Shown in pieces: positions 1 to 7,288 of a stretch of DNA of 35,876 nt. Under the pieces are notes generated by a model. It was not told the origin of the DNA. It was given only the letters and a program-made list of their open reading frames with translations, and searched no databases. The position numbers and the translations under genes were made by a program. How positions within the stretch are numbered: position 1 is the first letter of the stretch; every line of letters starts with the position of its first letter. This stretch comes from JBBSBL01 sp038251325 (GTDB taxonomy: Bacteria > Actinomycetota > Thermoleophilia > Solirubrobacterales > Solirubrobacteraceae): positions 1 through 35,876 of the forward strand of contig JBBSBL010000023.1 in NCBI GenBank assembly GCA_038251325.1. The letters run 5' to 3'.

Positions 1-78
1 AGAGGAAAACCGGAGACCGGCCCCGAGTTGCGCGGGCTCGCGGAGATGTCCGCGCTCCGACCAGCCGGGTCGGCTTGC

Positions 79-84
79 CATACT
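79..84 (+). promoter_or_regulatory. Possible -10 box of the tRNA-Asp promoter
   Basis: The hexamer CATACT resembles TATAAT and lies 14 nt before the mature tRNA 5' end, which would leave a short trimmed leader. No good -35 hexamer is present 17 nt upstream. Confidence 0.35.
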
Positions 85-98
85 GCGATCGCCGTCCT

Positions 99-172
<74 letters not shown>

Positions 173-269
173 CTTCCACGAAGCCCTGCTGTTGGCGCAT
201 TCGGTCGTTGAGATGCACAACGCCACACCTCGCACATCGGCGGGTGCACGGACGTGGAGTTGGCCGCGG

Positions 270-578
270 TCAGGACTTCGCGCGCGCCCGCGAGCGGGCT
301 CCCTTCTTCGCCGCTGCGCTGCGCGCCGCGGCCTTGCGCTTGCGAGTCCGCGCGGCCTTCTTCGCCGAAGCGGAGCGCTTGCCCGGACCGCCGGTGGCGC
401 GGTCCTCGAGCTCGGCGGCCAAGCCACGCAGGTCGCGCGCGATGCTCTTGACCCGCTTGGTGGCCTTCTTGCCGCCGGGCGCGGCGGCGACCGCGCTGGA
501 TGCGGACTTGGCGACGCGCTTGCGCACGCCGTTCTTGCGCAGGCGGTCGAACAGATCCTGGTCGCGACGCTTTGCCAT
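270..578 (-). CDS. Small lysine/alanine-rich basic protein, unknown function
   Basis: This 102-aa protein starts MAKRRDQDLFDRLRKNGVRK. I chose this ATG because GAGAGG, a good Shine-Dalgarno sequence, sits 5 nt upstream; an in-frame ATG 33 nt further up lacks one. Residues 1-60 look helical and amphipathic, with a DLRGLAAELED stretch. The last 35 residues are almost only K, R, A, S and G, like the tails of histone-H1-like or HU-tail proteins. Such a tail suggests nucleic-acid binding, but that is inference and no domain is recognised. It is a stand-alone gene between the tRNA and the two-component block, on the opposite strand from the tRNA. Confidence 0.75.
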   Translation of the reverse strand: MAKRRDQDLFDRLRKNGVRKRVAKSASSAVAAAPGGKKATKRVKSIARDLRGLAAELEDRATGGPGKRSASAKKAARTRKRKAAARSAAAKKGARSRARAKS

Positions 579-728
579 GGTGACCTCTCGATCGACGGTG
601 GGCTGGTGCACGGGGAGCTACTCGCTCATGCTCGGTCTGAATCGGCACGGCCCGCTTGGGCGCCGCGACTCGCGCCACTCGAGCGCGGACCGCGGCAGGC
701 GCGCCGTCAGCGGTGCTTCCCGGCGCAG

Positions 729-754
729 CGCACGAGGGGTCTGGCCCTCGTGCG
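729..754 (-). terminator. Hairpin downstream of the response-regulator gene
   Basis: A perfect 10-bp inverted repeat (CGCACGAGGG / CCCTCGTGCG) with a 6-nt loop lies about 53 nt past the response-regulator stop codon. There is no T-tract, which is usual for high-GC actinobacterial terminators. A second palindrome, TGCCGGCCGGCA, lies nearer the stop at 777-788. The rest of the 228-nt gap 579-806 shows nothing further. Confidence 0.5.
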
Positions 755-806
755 AATCCAGGCGGCAATCGGAGGGTGCCGGCCGGCAGGCCGCTGGTCG
801 CCGCGC

Positions 807-1436
807 TCACGCGCCCGTCTCGAGCAGCCCGTGGTCGAGCGCGTAGCGCACGAGTTCGGCGCGGGTGGTCCGGCGGAGCTTCTGCTGGATGTGGGCGCGA
901 TGGGTCTCGATCGTGCGCACCGAGAGGAACAGCTGCTCGGCGATCTCGGCGTTCGTGTGGCCCAGCCCAATGCGGCGCAGCACGTCGACCTCGCGTGGGG
1001 TGAGGTCGTCGGGCGGCCCGTCGAGCACGGCGGCGAGGGCGGCGCCGACGCGGGGATTGAGGTAGGTCCTGCCGTCGGCCGCGCGGGTGATCGCCTCGAC
1101 GAGCTCGTCGTCGGCGGCCTCCTTGAGGACGTAGCCCACGGCCCCGGCGCGAAGCGCGTGGCGGGCGTACTGCGGGTCGTCCTGCATCGTGAGGACCACG
1201 ATGCGGGTCCCGGGTGACACCTCGAGCGCGCGAGGGATCGCCTCCAGCGACGTGAGAGGCCCAGGCATGGTGAGGTCGAGCACGAGCACGTCGGGCTTGT
1301 GGCCGAGCACGGCGCGCACGGCGCCTTCGGCGTCGGAGGCCTCCGCGAGCACCTCGAGGCCGTCCTCGCGGTCCAGCAGCAGCCGCAGGCCGGCTCGGAC
1401 GACGTGATGGTCATCGGCCAGGACGATCGTGGTCAC
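807..1436 (-). CDS. NarL/FixJ-family response regulator (LuxR-type HTH)
   Basis: This 209-aa protein is a DNA-binding response regulator. The receiver domain (about 1-120) has the acidic pocket at Asp8-Asp9, the phospho-acceptor Asp54 in DLTMPG, the conserved Thr in VVLTMQ and the Lys in YVLKEA. The GerE/LuxR helix-turn-helix is about 142-205 (LTPREVDVLRRIGLGHTNAEIAEQLFLSVRTIETH, abridged). I prefer the GTG at 1436 because the receiver fold begins right there (VTTIVLADDH); an ORF start at 1487 would add 17 non-domain residues. The likely partner is the HisKA_3 kinase at 2940, because NarL regulators pair with that kinase class. An inverted repeat just upstream (1446-1465) could be an autoregulatory site. 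Confidence 0.93.
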   Translation of the reverse strand: MTTIVLADDHHVVRAGLRLLLDREDGLEVLAEASDAEGAVRAVLGHKPDVLVLDLTMPGPLTSLEAIPRALEVSPGTRIVVLTMQDDPQYARHALRAGAVGYVLKEAADDELVEAITRAADGRTYLNPRVGAALAAVLDGPPDDLTPREVDVLRRIGLGHTNAEIAEQLFLSVRTIETHRAHIQQKLRRTTRAELVRYALDHGLLETGA

Positions 1437-1445
1437 GGCCTGTAC

Positions 1446-1465
1446 GTTCCCACTCGCGCGGGAAC
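1446..1465. promoter_or_regulatory. Inverted repeat upstream of the response regulator
   Basis: GTTCCC and GGGAAC are separated by 8 nt and end 10 nt before the regulator's GTG start. The symmetry fits a dimeric regulator such as a NarL-type protein, so autoregulation is possible. That is inference, since no second copy of the site was found in the window. Confidence 0.35.
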
Positions 1466-1539
1466 GGGGGCCGGTAGTTCCCCGCAACTCCCCCCGGGCG
1501 GGTGACCGGGGCGTTCACTTCCACGGAGGCGCCCGGCCG

Positions 1540-1644
1540 GTGGCCGCGGATGCGGGCGACCTCGAGCTCTTCGACGGGCGGCGCGTGGCCGCTCGCGCGG
1601 TGGTCAGCCTGCCTCGGCTACTGGGTCCACGCGTCGCCGGGCTG
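1540..1644 (+). pseudogene. Possible relic of a second FAD-dependent oxidoreductase
   Basis: In the 283-nt gap between the regulator and the oxidoreductase, plus-strand translation gives GDLELFDGRRVAARAVVSLP followed by RLLGPRVAGL. This resembles a segment of NDH-2/SQR-like flavoproteins and parallels LLEVDHVVHLPVLAGPRLRGV in the neighbouring oxidoreductase, which is on the other strand. Similarity fades on both sides and no intact gene is present. It may be a decayed paralogue or coincidence. Confidence 0.3.
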
Positions 1645-1719
1645 ACGCGCGGCCTCGCCTCGATCCGGCGTGCAGGTCCGAGAGCCGCCGGACGGCATCC
1701 CCCCGCGGGAGTCGGCGGC

Positions 1720-2838
1720 TCAACCCGTCGCGCGCGTCGCGCCGCGCTCGACGGCGCGCGCCGCCAGCCACGGCGCCAGCCAGCGCGAGGCGACCTTCGT
1801 CGGCGGCCACCAGAGCGGCTCCTCGGACACCAGGCACTCATCCTGAGACGAGCGGAGATAGCGCGGACCCCGGGGCGTGCGCAGCAGCCCGCGCAGGACC
1901 GGCTCGAAGGGCTCCACGCGCACGTCCGCCCCCGCGCCCGCGGCGATCCTCGTGGCCACCGCATGGCCGTGCTGGGCGGCGAGCCCGCCCTGCTTGATCG
2001 TCGCCGCGATGGCGTCTCCGGCTGCGTAGACGTGACGCCGGCCGCCGGCGCGGAACTGCCCGTCGACGATCATGAACCCGTCGTGGTCGGAGCTCACGCC
2101 CCGCAGGCGCGGCCCGGCGAGCACCGGCAGGTGCACGACGTGGTCGACCTCCAGCAGGCCGGCTGCGCCGAGGTCGACGGCGTCGTGCGCGGGCACGTCG
2201 CCCGCGATCCCGCAGACCGCCTCGACGCCGGCGGCCGCGAGCTCCGCGAGGGCCAGCTCGCCGGCGGGCGGACCGAAGGCCTCGAGCGGTGCGGCCTCGT
2301 GGGTGACGAGTACGACCCGCGACCCCGGCGCGGCGGCCGTGAAGGCCATCGCGATCTCGTAGGCGGGCAGCGTCCATCCCGCCGCCGGGGGGACGACGAC
2401 CGCGAGGCGGCCGCCGGGCCGCCGGCGCAGGTCGGCGATCACGGCGTCCATGTCGTCGCGGCCCGCGCACGCCCCGTGGTCGTAGGCGGGATGGGAGAAC
2501 GCGCCGACGGCGAGGACCACCGCGTCCCCGGGCAGCTCGGCGCCCGACTGCAGCTGCACGCCGTCGCCGTCGCCGGCACGAACACGATGGACGGCGTCGC
2601 GATGCAGCGTCACCCCCAGGTCGGCGGCGATCGCGTCGAGCGGCAGGGACGGCAGGCGTTCGGCCCCCAGGCGCGCGAGCACGCCGAAGGCCCGCAGCTC
2701 GAACGACTCGGTCGGGCTGACGAGCTCGACCCGAAGGCCGGAACCGGCCAGCGCCCGGAGCGCCACGACGGTCTCGAGCCCCGCCACGCCCGCCCCGCAG
2801 ACGACGACCGAGCGGATCGCTGTTCCGGGCGCGTACAT
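1720..2838 (-). CDS. NAD(P)/FAD-dependent oxidoreductase (NDH-2/sulfide-quinone reductase-like)
   Basis: This 372-aa protein is probably a two-dinucleotide-binding flavoprotein. Residues 10-20 carry the FAD Rossmann motif VVVCGAGVAGLE. An NAD(P)-type core follows around 150 (RLAVVVPPAAGWTLPAYEIA). The second FAD-contact motif VYAAGDAIA is near residue 290, with KQGGLAAQHG just after it, as in NDH-2 and SQR-like enzymes. I see neither the pair of redox cysteines of true SQRs nor a clear membrane-anchor helix, so the electron acceptor is unknown. The ATG is preceded by AGGA at 7 nt spacing. The gene is divergent from the sensor kinase and upstream of the response regulator, so a redox-stress role is plausible but inferred. 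Confidence 0.85.
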   Translation of the reverse strand: MYAPGTAIRSVVVCGAGVAGLETVVALRALAGSGLRVELVSPTESFELRAFGVLARLGAERLPSLPLDAIAADLGVTLHRDAVHRVRAGDGDGVQLQSGAELPGDAVVLAVGAFSHPAYDHGACAGRDDMDAVIADLRRRPGGRLAVVVPPAAGWTLPAYEIAMAFTAAAPGSRVVLVTHEAAPLEAFGPPAGELALAELAAAGVEAVCGIAGDVPAHDAVDLGAAGLLEVDHVVHLPVLAGPRLRGVSSDHDGFMIVDGQFRAGGRRHVYAAGDAIAATIKQGGLAAQHGHAVATRIAAGAGADVRVEPFEPVLRGLLRTPRGPRYLRSSQDECLVSEEPLWWPPTKVASRWLAPWLAARAVERGATRATG

Positions 2839-2897
2839 GCGCGGATCCTCGACGTGTCGCGACGTCCGGGCATCCGCCGATCACCCTCGTCACGGCG

Positions 2898-2927
2898 GTG
2901 GTAACCACGGACCCCAGTCGTTAGCGT
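2898..2927 (+). promoter_or_regulatory. Divergent promoter region with an odd palindrome and a -10 box
   Basis: GTGGT-A-ACCAC at 2898-2908 is an 11-bp palindrome lying between the divergent oxidoreductase and kinase genes. TAGCGT at 2922-2927 fits a TANNNT -10 box, 12 nt before the kinase ATG. A regulator site is plausible but not shown. Confidence 0.35.
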
Positions 2928-2939
2928 GAGGTCGGCCCG

Positions 2940-4604
2940 ATGGAGAGCTTCGACCTCGATCCCGGACGGCTCGCCCGCCTCATCGAGGTGGGGCGCGGTC
3001 TGCTCTCCGAGCTCGAGCCTGAGGTCGTGCTGGACCGGGTGCTCGAGACCGCGCGCGAGCTGACGGAGGCTCGGTACGCGGCGTTGGGGATCCTCGACGA
3101 CGAGCGCCGCGAGCTCGCACGCTTCGTCACCCGAGGGGTGGACGACGCGACGCACCGCGCCATCGGCGAACTGCCCCGCGGACGCGGCATCCTGGGGGTG
3201 CTGATCGATGATCCGCGCCCCATGCGCCTGCACGACGTCGGCGTTCACCCGCGCTCCTACGGGTTCCCGCCGGGGCACCCGCCGATGCGCACGTTCCTCG
3301 GGGTGCCGATCGCGGTCCGCGGGCAGGCGTGGGGCAACCTCTACCTGACCGAGAAGGCCGGGGGCGAGGACTTCACCGGCGAGGACGAGGCCGCCGTGAC
3401 GGTCCTCGCCGGCTGGGCGGCCGTGGCGATCGAGAACGCGCGGCTGTTCCGCGCCGCGCGCGCGCGGCGCGAGGAGCTCGAGCAGGCGGTGCAGACGCTG
3501 GAGGCCAGTGCGGCGATCGCGCACGCCGTCGGCGGCGAGACCGAGCTCGGCGGGGTTCTCGAGCTCGTCGCGAAACGCGGCCGGGCGCTCGTCGAGGCCC
3601 GCGACGTCCTGATCCTCCTGCGCGAGCGCGGCGACCTGGTCGTGCACGCCAGGGCCGGCTACGGCCCGCACGCCGAGCGCCGGCGCGTCGCGATCGCGGG
3701 CTCGACGCTGAGCACGGCGATGGGGGCAAGGGGGTCCGTGCGGATCGAGGACGTCGACAGCAACCTGCGCCCGCCCTCCGACGTCCTCGGCGTCCCCGAC
3801 GCGTCGACGGCGCTCGTCGTCCCGCTCCTGTTCCGCGGGGAGGTGCTCGGGCTGCTCGTCGCGTTCGACCGCCTGACCGGCGACGGCCAGTTCACCCACC
3901 AGGACGAGCGCCTGCTCGAGGCGTTCGCGGTCCAGGCCGCGACCGCGGTGGCCGGTGCGCAGACCGTCCGAGCCGAGCGGTTGCGGCGCACGCTTCAGGG
4001 CGCCGAAGAGGAGCGCCGGCGCTGGGCGCGTGAGCTTCACGACGAGACGCTGCAGGGCCTCGCGGGGATCCGCATGCAACTGTCGCTGATCCAGCGCGAG
4101 ACGGATCCGGACGAGATCCATGCCGCCGTGGGCAGGGCGATGGACGAGGTGACCGGCCAGGTCGAGAGCCTCCGCGCGATGATCAGCGAGCTGCGTCCCC
4201 CGGCGCTCGACGAGCTCGGGCTCGGGCCGGCCCTGACCTCGCTGGCCGAGCGCATGCAGCGCATCAGCGGGGTGGAGGTCGAGAGCGAGGTCGAGCTGGG
4301 CGAGGATCGCCTCCCCGCGGAGATGGAGACCACCGTCTACCGCATCGCCCAGGAGGCGCTCAGCAACGTCGTCAAGCACGCCGGCGCGCGGAGCGCACAG
4401 GTCGACGTGCGCCGCCGGAACGGCGCCGTGCGCTTGACCGTGGCCGACGACGGCGTCGGCGTGGGCGCGCGCGGCGAGCGCGCCGGCGGCTTCGGGCTCA
4501 TGGGCATGCGCGAGCGCGTCGCGCTCGCCGGAGGGCAGCTCGACCTCGACGAGCCCGCGGACGGCGGCACGGTCGTGACGGCCAGCCTTCCGCTTGAGCG
4601 CTAG
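2940..4604 (+). CDS. DevS/DosS-like double-GAF sensor histidine kinase
   Basis: This 554-aa protein has no membrane segment. Order of domains: GAF-1 about 13-170; GAF-2 about 188-342; HisKA_3 dimerisation domain about 350-420 with the phospho-accepting His367 in RRWARELHDETLQGL; HATPase_c about 455-552 with N-box Asn476 (AQEALSNVVKHA), G1 DDGVGV and G2 GFGLMGMRERV. GAF-1 contains GFPPGHPPMRTFLGVP and GNLYLTEK, which I recognise from the haem-binding GAF-A of mycobacterial DevS/DosS. His113 seems to fall at the haem-ligand position. Whether this protein binds haem is inference. The likely target is the NarL regulator at 807-1436. It ends 15 nt from the convergent stress-protein gene. Confidence 0.93.
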   Translation: MESFDLDPGRLARLIEVGRGLLSELEPEVVLDRVLETARELTEARYAALGILDDERRELARFVTRGVDDATHRAIGELPRGRGILGVLIDDPRPMRLHDVGVHPRSYGFPPGHPPMRTFLGVPIAVRGQAWGNLYLTEKAGGEDFTGEDEAAVTVLAGWAAVAIENARLFRAARARREELEQAVQTLEASAAIAHAVGGETELGGVLELVAKRGRALVEARDVLILLRERGDLVVHARAGYGPHAERRRVAIAGSTLSTAMGARGSVRIEDVDSNLRPPSDVLGVPDASTALVVPLLFRGEVLGLLVAFDRLTGDGQFTHQDERLLEAFAVQAATAVAGAQTVRAERLRRTLQGAEEERRRWARELHDETLQGLAGIRMQLSLIQRETDPDEIHAAVGRAMDEVTGQVESLRAMISELRPPALDELGLGPALTSLAERMQRISGVEVESEVELGEDRLPAEMETTVYRIAQEALSNVVKHAGARSAQVDVRRRNGAVRLTVADDGVGVGARGERAGGFGLMGMRERVALAGGQLDLDEPADGGTVVTASLPLER

Positions 4605-4619
4605 GAGGCCGCCCGCCGG

Positions 4620-5480
4620 TCAGCGCGCCGCGCCCGGGCGCGGGACGATCACCACGGCGGCCGCGGCGTCGTGGATCAGCCGGTCGCCGGTGCTTCCCAG
4701 TACGACGCGACGTCGCGGTCCGTGGCCCCGGGACCCGACGAACACCAGGTCGACGACGTTCGCGAGCCGGAGCAACTCGATCGCGGGGTCGCCGATGATC
4801 GTCTCGTCCGTGTGCTCGACGTCGAGGCGCCCGAGTGTGACGCGCAGGCGCTCCCGGGTCTGCTCACGGCCCGCCTCGCCCGTCTGGCCGATGCGGTGGG
4901 AGGCACGCAGGTCGAAGGGGGCGGCGTGAGGCGAGACCACGTGGCGCGCGCGAACCACCCCGCCGCACTCGGCGGCGAAGCCGGCGGCCCACCGCAGCGC
5001 GCTGTCGCTCTCGGCCGAGGCGTCCCAGCCGACCCCGACGACCGGACGGGGCGAGGACCGCCGCGCCTCCCGGGGCGCCACCATCACCGCAGCGGGTGCG
5101 CCGTGCAGGACGTCGCGCCCGGTGTCACCAGCCAAGACGCGGCCGACGGGGCCCCGCGACGATGAGCCCACGACGATCAGGTCCGGGTGCACCTCGTCGG
5201 CCACGCGGTGGATGCCGCGGCCGGGGGAGGGATCCATGGTGACCCAGGCCCGCGCGGTGACGTGCGCGGCGGCGAGCTCGGCGATCAGGCGCTCCTCGGC
5301 GTCGCGTCGATCGCCGGCCTCGGAGTCAGGCCGCAGCCCGCGATCGGGGATCGGCCGGGGGGGATGGACGTGCACCGCGGCGAGCGTCCCGCCGCCGAGC
5401 CGGCGCATCCGCTCGGCGGCGGCGAGGGCATCGCGCCCTCCGGCACTGCCATCGACGCCGACGAGGACGCGCGCGAACAT
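4620..5480 (-). CDS. Tandem universal stress protein (two UspA domains)
   Basis: This 286-aa protein has two UspA folds, residues 1-140 and about 145-286. Each begins with a VGVD/VGVGWD strand and ends with the ATP-binding G2xG9xG(S/T) pattern: GSSSRGPVGRVLAGDTGRDVLHG in the first (shown across its variable loop) and GSRGHGPRRRVVLGSTGDRL in the second. Tandem Usp proteins bind ATP and are classic members of hypoxia/dormancy regulons such as DosR. Its position beside a DosS-like kinase therefore suggests it is a target of that system (inference). A TAGCGT -10 element lies 6 nt before the ATG, so the mRNA may be leaderless. Confidence 0.93.
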   Translation of the reverse strand: MFARVLVGVDGSAGGRDALAAAERMRRLGGGTLAAVHVHPPRPIPDRGLRPDSEAGDRRDAEERLIAELAAAHVTARAWVTMDPSPGRGIHRVADEVHPDLIVVGSSSRGPVGRVLAGDTGRDVLHGAPAAVMVAPREARRSSPRPVVGVGWDASAESDSALRWAAGFAAECGGVVRARHVVSPHAAPFDLRASHRIGQTGEAGREQTRERLRVTLGRLDVEHTDETIIGDPAIELLRLANVVDLVFVGSRGHGPRRRVVLGSTGDRLIHDAAAAVVIVPRPGAAR

Positions 5481-5486
5481 GCCTCG

Positions 5487-5492
5487 ACGCTA
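5487..5492 (-). promoter_or_regulatory. -10 element for the universal stress protein gene
   Basis: TAGCGT on the minus strand is 6 nt from the ATG at 5480, a leaderless arrangement. Confidence 0.5.
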
Positions 5493-5625
5493 GGCGCGCC
5501 GCCTCTCGCCGGCATCAGGGCCGACTACTGACGCCGGCTGGCGTCCCGCGACGGAGCCGTCCAAGAACACCGTGGAGATCGAGACCAGCGAGGCCGCCAT
5601 TGTGACCGACGGTTGCACTCTTGGT

Positions 5626-5635
5626 CCACCGGTGG
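5626..5635. promoter_or_regulatory. Perfect palindrome upstream of the TetR gene
   Basis: CCACCGGTGG lies 13 nt before the TetR start codon. A TTGCAC at 5613-5618 could serve as a -35 box. The palindrome may be the autoregulatory operator of the TetR protein, but it is short and could be chance in GC-rich DNA. Nothing else stands out in the 168-nt gap 5481-5648. Confidence 0.35.
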
Positions 5636-5648
5636 TTGACTACGAGCC

Positions 5649-6326
5649 GTGAGCACCGTCGCGGCACCTTCCCGCCGTCGCAGTCCCCGCCGCGTTGCCC
5701 GGCGCGAGCGCGAGCGGGAGATCGTGCGCGTCACCCGGCTGCTGTTCGACGAGCGCGGCGCCCAGGAGGCGCGGATCGATCGCATCGCGCGCGCCGTGGG
5801 CGTGAACAAGGCGATCATCTACCGCAGCTTCGCGTCGAAGGACGAGCTCTTCGCGCTGACCGTGACCGACTACCTGCGCGAGCTCGCCGGGCGCCTTGAC
5901 GGTCTCGAGGGCGACGAGTCGCGCGCGGCGCTCCGCGAGGCGTGCGAGCGCTACACGCGATTCTGCCTCGAGTACCCCGCCTTCCTCGACGGCGCGCTCT
6001 CGCTCACGCGCCAGCCGGCCGCGGAGCTGCGCGACAGCGTCTCCGACGCGGTGTGGCTGCGCCTCGGGCGCGCGATGGCCGCGTGCCTGGCGGTGCTCTC
6101 CGGGATCCTCGCCGCGGGCGCCGAGCGCGGCGAGTTCGCCGTCGCCGATGCGGACTTCGCCGCCAACCGCCTCTACGCCCAGGTGCTCGGCACGATGCAC
6201 CTGGCGCGGGTCGGCGTCGGCGTCCGGGCCGCCGCGCCCGGCATCCCCGAGACCTTCGTGCTCGATCCCGAGCGCGTCCGCGCGGCCTGCGTCGAGGACG
6301 CGATGGCGATCGCGGGGGTGGCGTGA
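5649..6326 (+). CDS. TetR/AcrR-family transcriptional regulator
   Basis: This 225-aa protein starts at GTG. The N-terminal TetR DNA-binding domain spans about 18-75: EREIVRVTRLLFDERG, then the HTH IDRIARAVGVNKAIIYRSF and KDELF. The remaining helical domain (about 80-225) would bind an effector, which cannot be predicted. The stop codon overlaps the start of the alpha/beta hydrolase (TGATG), so the two are one operon. The repressor probably controls the hydrolase and itself, and a palindrome sits just upstream. Confidence 0.93.
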   Translation: MSTVAAPSRRRSPRRVARREREREIVRVTRLLFDERGAQEARIDRIARAVGVNKAIIYRSFASKDELFALTVTDYLRELAGRLDGLEGDESRAALREACERYTRFCLEYPAFLDGALSLTRQPAAELRDSVSDAVWLRLGRAMAACLAVLSGILAAGAERGEFAVADADFAANRLYAQVLGTMHLARVGVGVRAAAPGIPETFVLDPERVRAACVEDAMAIAGVA

Positions 6327-7261
6327 TGGCCGCCCGCCGGCCCCGCCCCGATCGCGCCTCGACGGCGCCCCGCGAGGACAGCGTCCTCCTCCACGGCCAC
6401 CGCTACGCCTACCGGATCGCCGGCTCGGGGCCGGCGCTCCTCCTCGTTCACGGCATGGCCGGGGACGCGGACAACTGGCGCGAGGTCGTCGGTCCGCTCG
6501 CCCGCACTCACACGGTCATCGTCCCCGACCTTCCCGGGCACGGGGCGTCGGGCTCCGGCGGCGGCGACTTCTCGCTCGGCGCGATGGCGACGGCGCTGCG
6601 CGACCTGCTCGTCGCGCTCGAAATCGACCGCGTCACGCTCGTCGGCCACTCACTCGGCGGCGGCGTGGGGATGCAGTTCTCCTACCAGTTCCCCGAGCGC
6701 TGCGAGCGCCTCGTGCTCGTCTCGAGCGGCGGCCTCGGGCCGGAGGTGAGCGCGATCCTCCGGGCGGCGGCGCTGCCCGGCTCCGAGCTCGTGATCGGGC
6801 TGAGCGCGGGCGTCGTCGGCTTCGCCCGCGCCACCCTGGGTCGCGGGCTGAAGCTGGCCGGCGTCGGGCCCTCCGCCGACCTGGACGAGGTGGCGCGCGG
6901 CTACGCGACGCTCACCGATCCCGAGCGACGCACCGCGTTCCTCGCCACCCTGCGCGGCGTGATCGACCCGCGCGGCCAGCGCGTCGACGCGCGCGTGCGC
7001 CTGTACCTCGCCCAGGCCGTGCCGGTGCTCATCATCTGGGGGGCCGAGGACTCGATCATCCCGGTGGCGCACGGCGAGGAGGCCCACACCGCGATCCCCG
7101 GCAGCCGGCTCGAGGTCTTCCCCGACTCCGGGCACATGCCGATGCTGGAGGAGCCCGAGCGGTTCGTCGCGGCCCTCGAGGCGTTCGTGGCCGAGACCGA
7201 GCCGGCACCGTTCGATCCGGACGTGTGGCGGAGCCTGATGCTCGACGGCACGGCGGCGTAG
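6326..7261 (+). CDS. Alpha/beta-fold hydrolase
   Basis: This 311-aa protein has the canonical hydrolase fold. It shows the oxyanion-loop HGMAGDADNW (about 42-51), nucleophile elbow GHSLGG with Ser109, the likely acid Asp in WGAEDSIIP, and the catalytic His in SGHMPMLEEPERF near the C-terminus. I chose the ATG at 6326 because it overlaps the TetR stop and gives a normal family length; an upstream extension in the same frame runs through the TetR gene and is a shadow. No signal peptide is seen, so it is probably cytoplasmic. Substrate is unknown. Its partnership with a TetR regulator suggests a role in lipid or xenobiotic ester breakdown (inference). Confidence 0.93.
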   Translation: MAARRPRPDRASTAPREDSVLLHGHRYAYRIAGSGPALLLVHGMAGDADNWREVVGPLARTHTVIVPDLPGHGASGSGGGDFSLGAMATALRDLLVALEIDRVTLVGHSLGGGVGMQFSYQFPERCERLVLVSSGGLGPEVSAILRAAALPGSELVIGLSAGVVGFARATLGRGLKLAGVGPSADLDEVARGYATLTDPERRTAFLATLRGVIDPRGQRVDARVRLYLAQAVPVLIIWGAEDSIIPVAHGEEAHTAIPGSRLEVFPDSGHMPMLEEPERFVAALEAFVAETEPAPFDPDVWRSLMLDGTAA

Positions 7262-7271
7262 GGCACGCGGC

Positions 7272-7281
7272 GGCGGCCGCC
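7272..7281. terminator. GC palindrome between convergent genes
   Basis: GGCGGCCGCC, flanked by further G/C-rich complementarity, fills the 27-nt gap between the convergent hydrolase and GT-C genes. It could act as a bidirectional terminator, though no T-tract is present. Confidence 0.3.
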
Positions 7282-7288
7282 CGCGACC

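Noticed and set aside
173..269. Attachment site or integrated element at the 3' end of tRNA-Asp
   Set aside because: No duplicated tRNA 3' end, integrase or change of gene content was seen downstream.
1429..2904. Long plus-strand ORF (491 aa) across the oxidoreductase
   Set aside because: It is antisense to the well-supported flavoprotein gene and has an arginine/glycine/proline-rich shadow composition; only the short 1540-1644 segment was kept as a possible relic.
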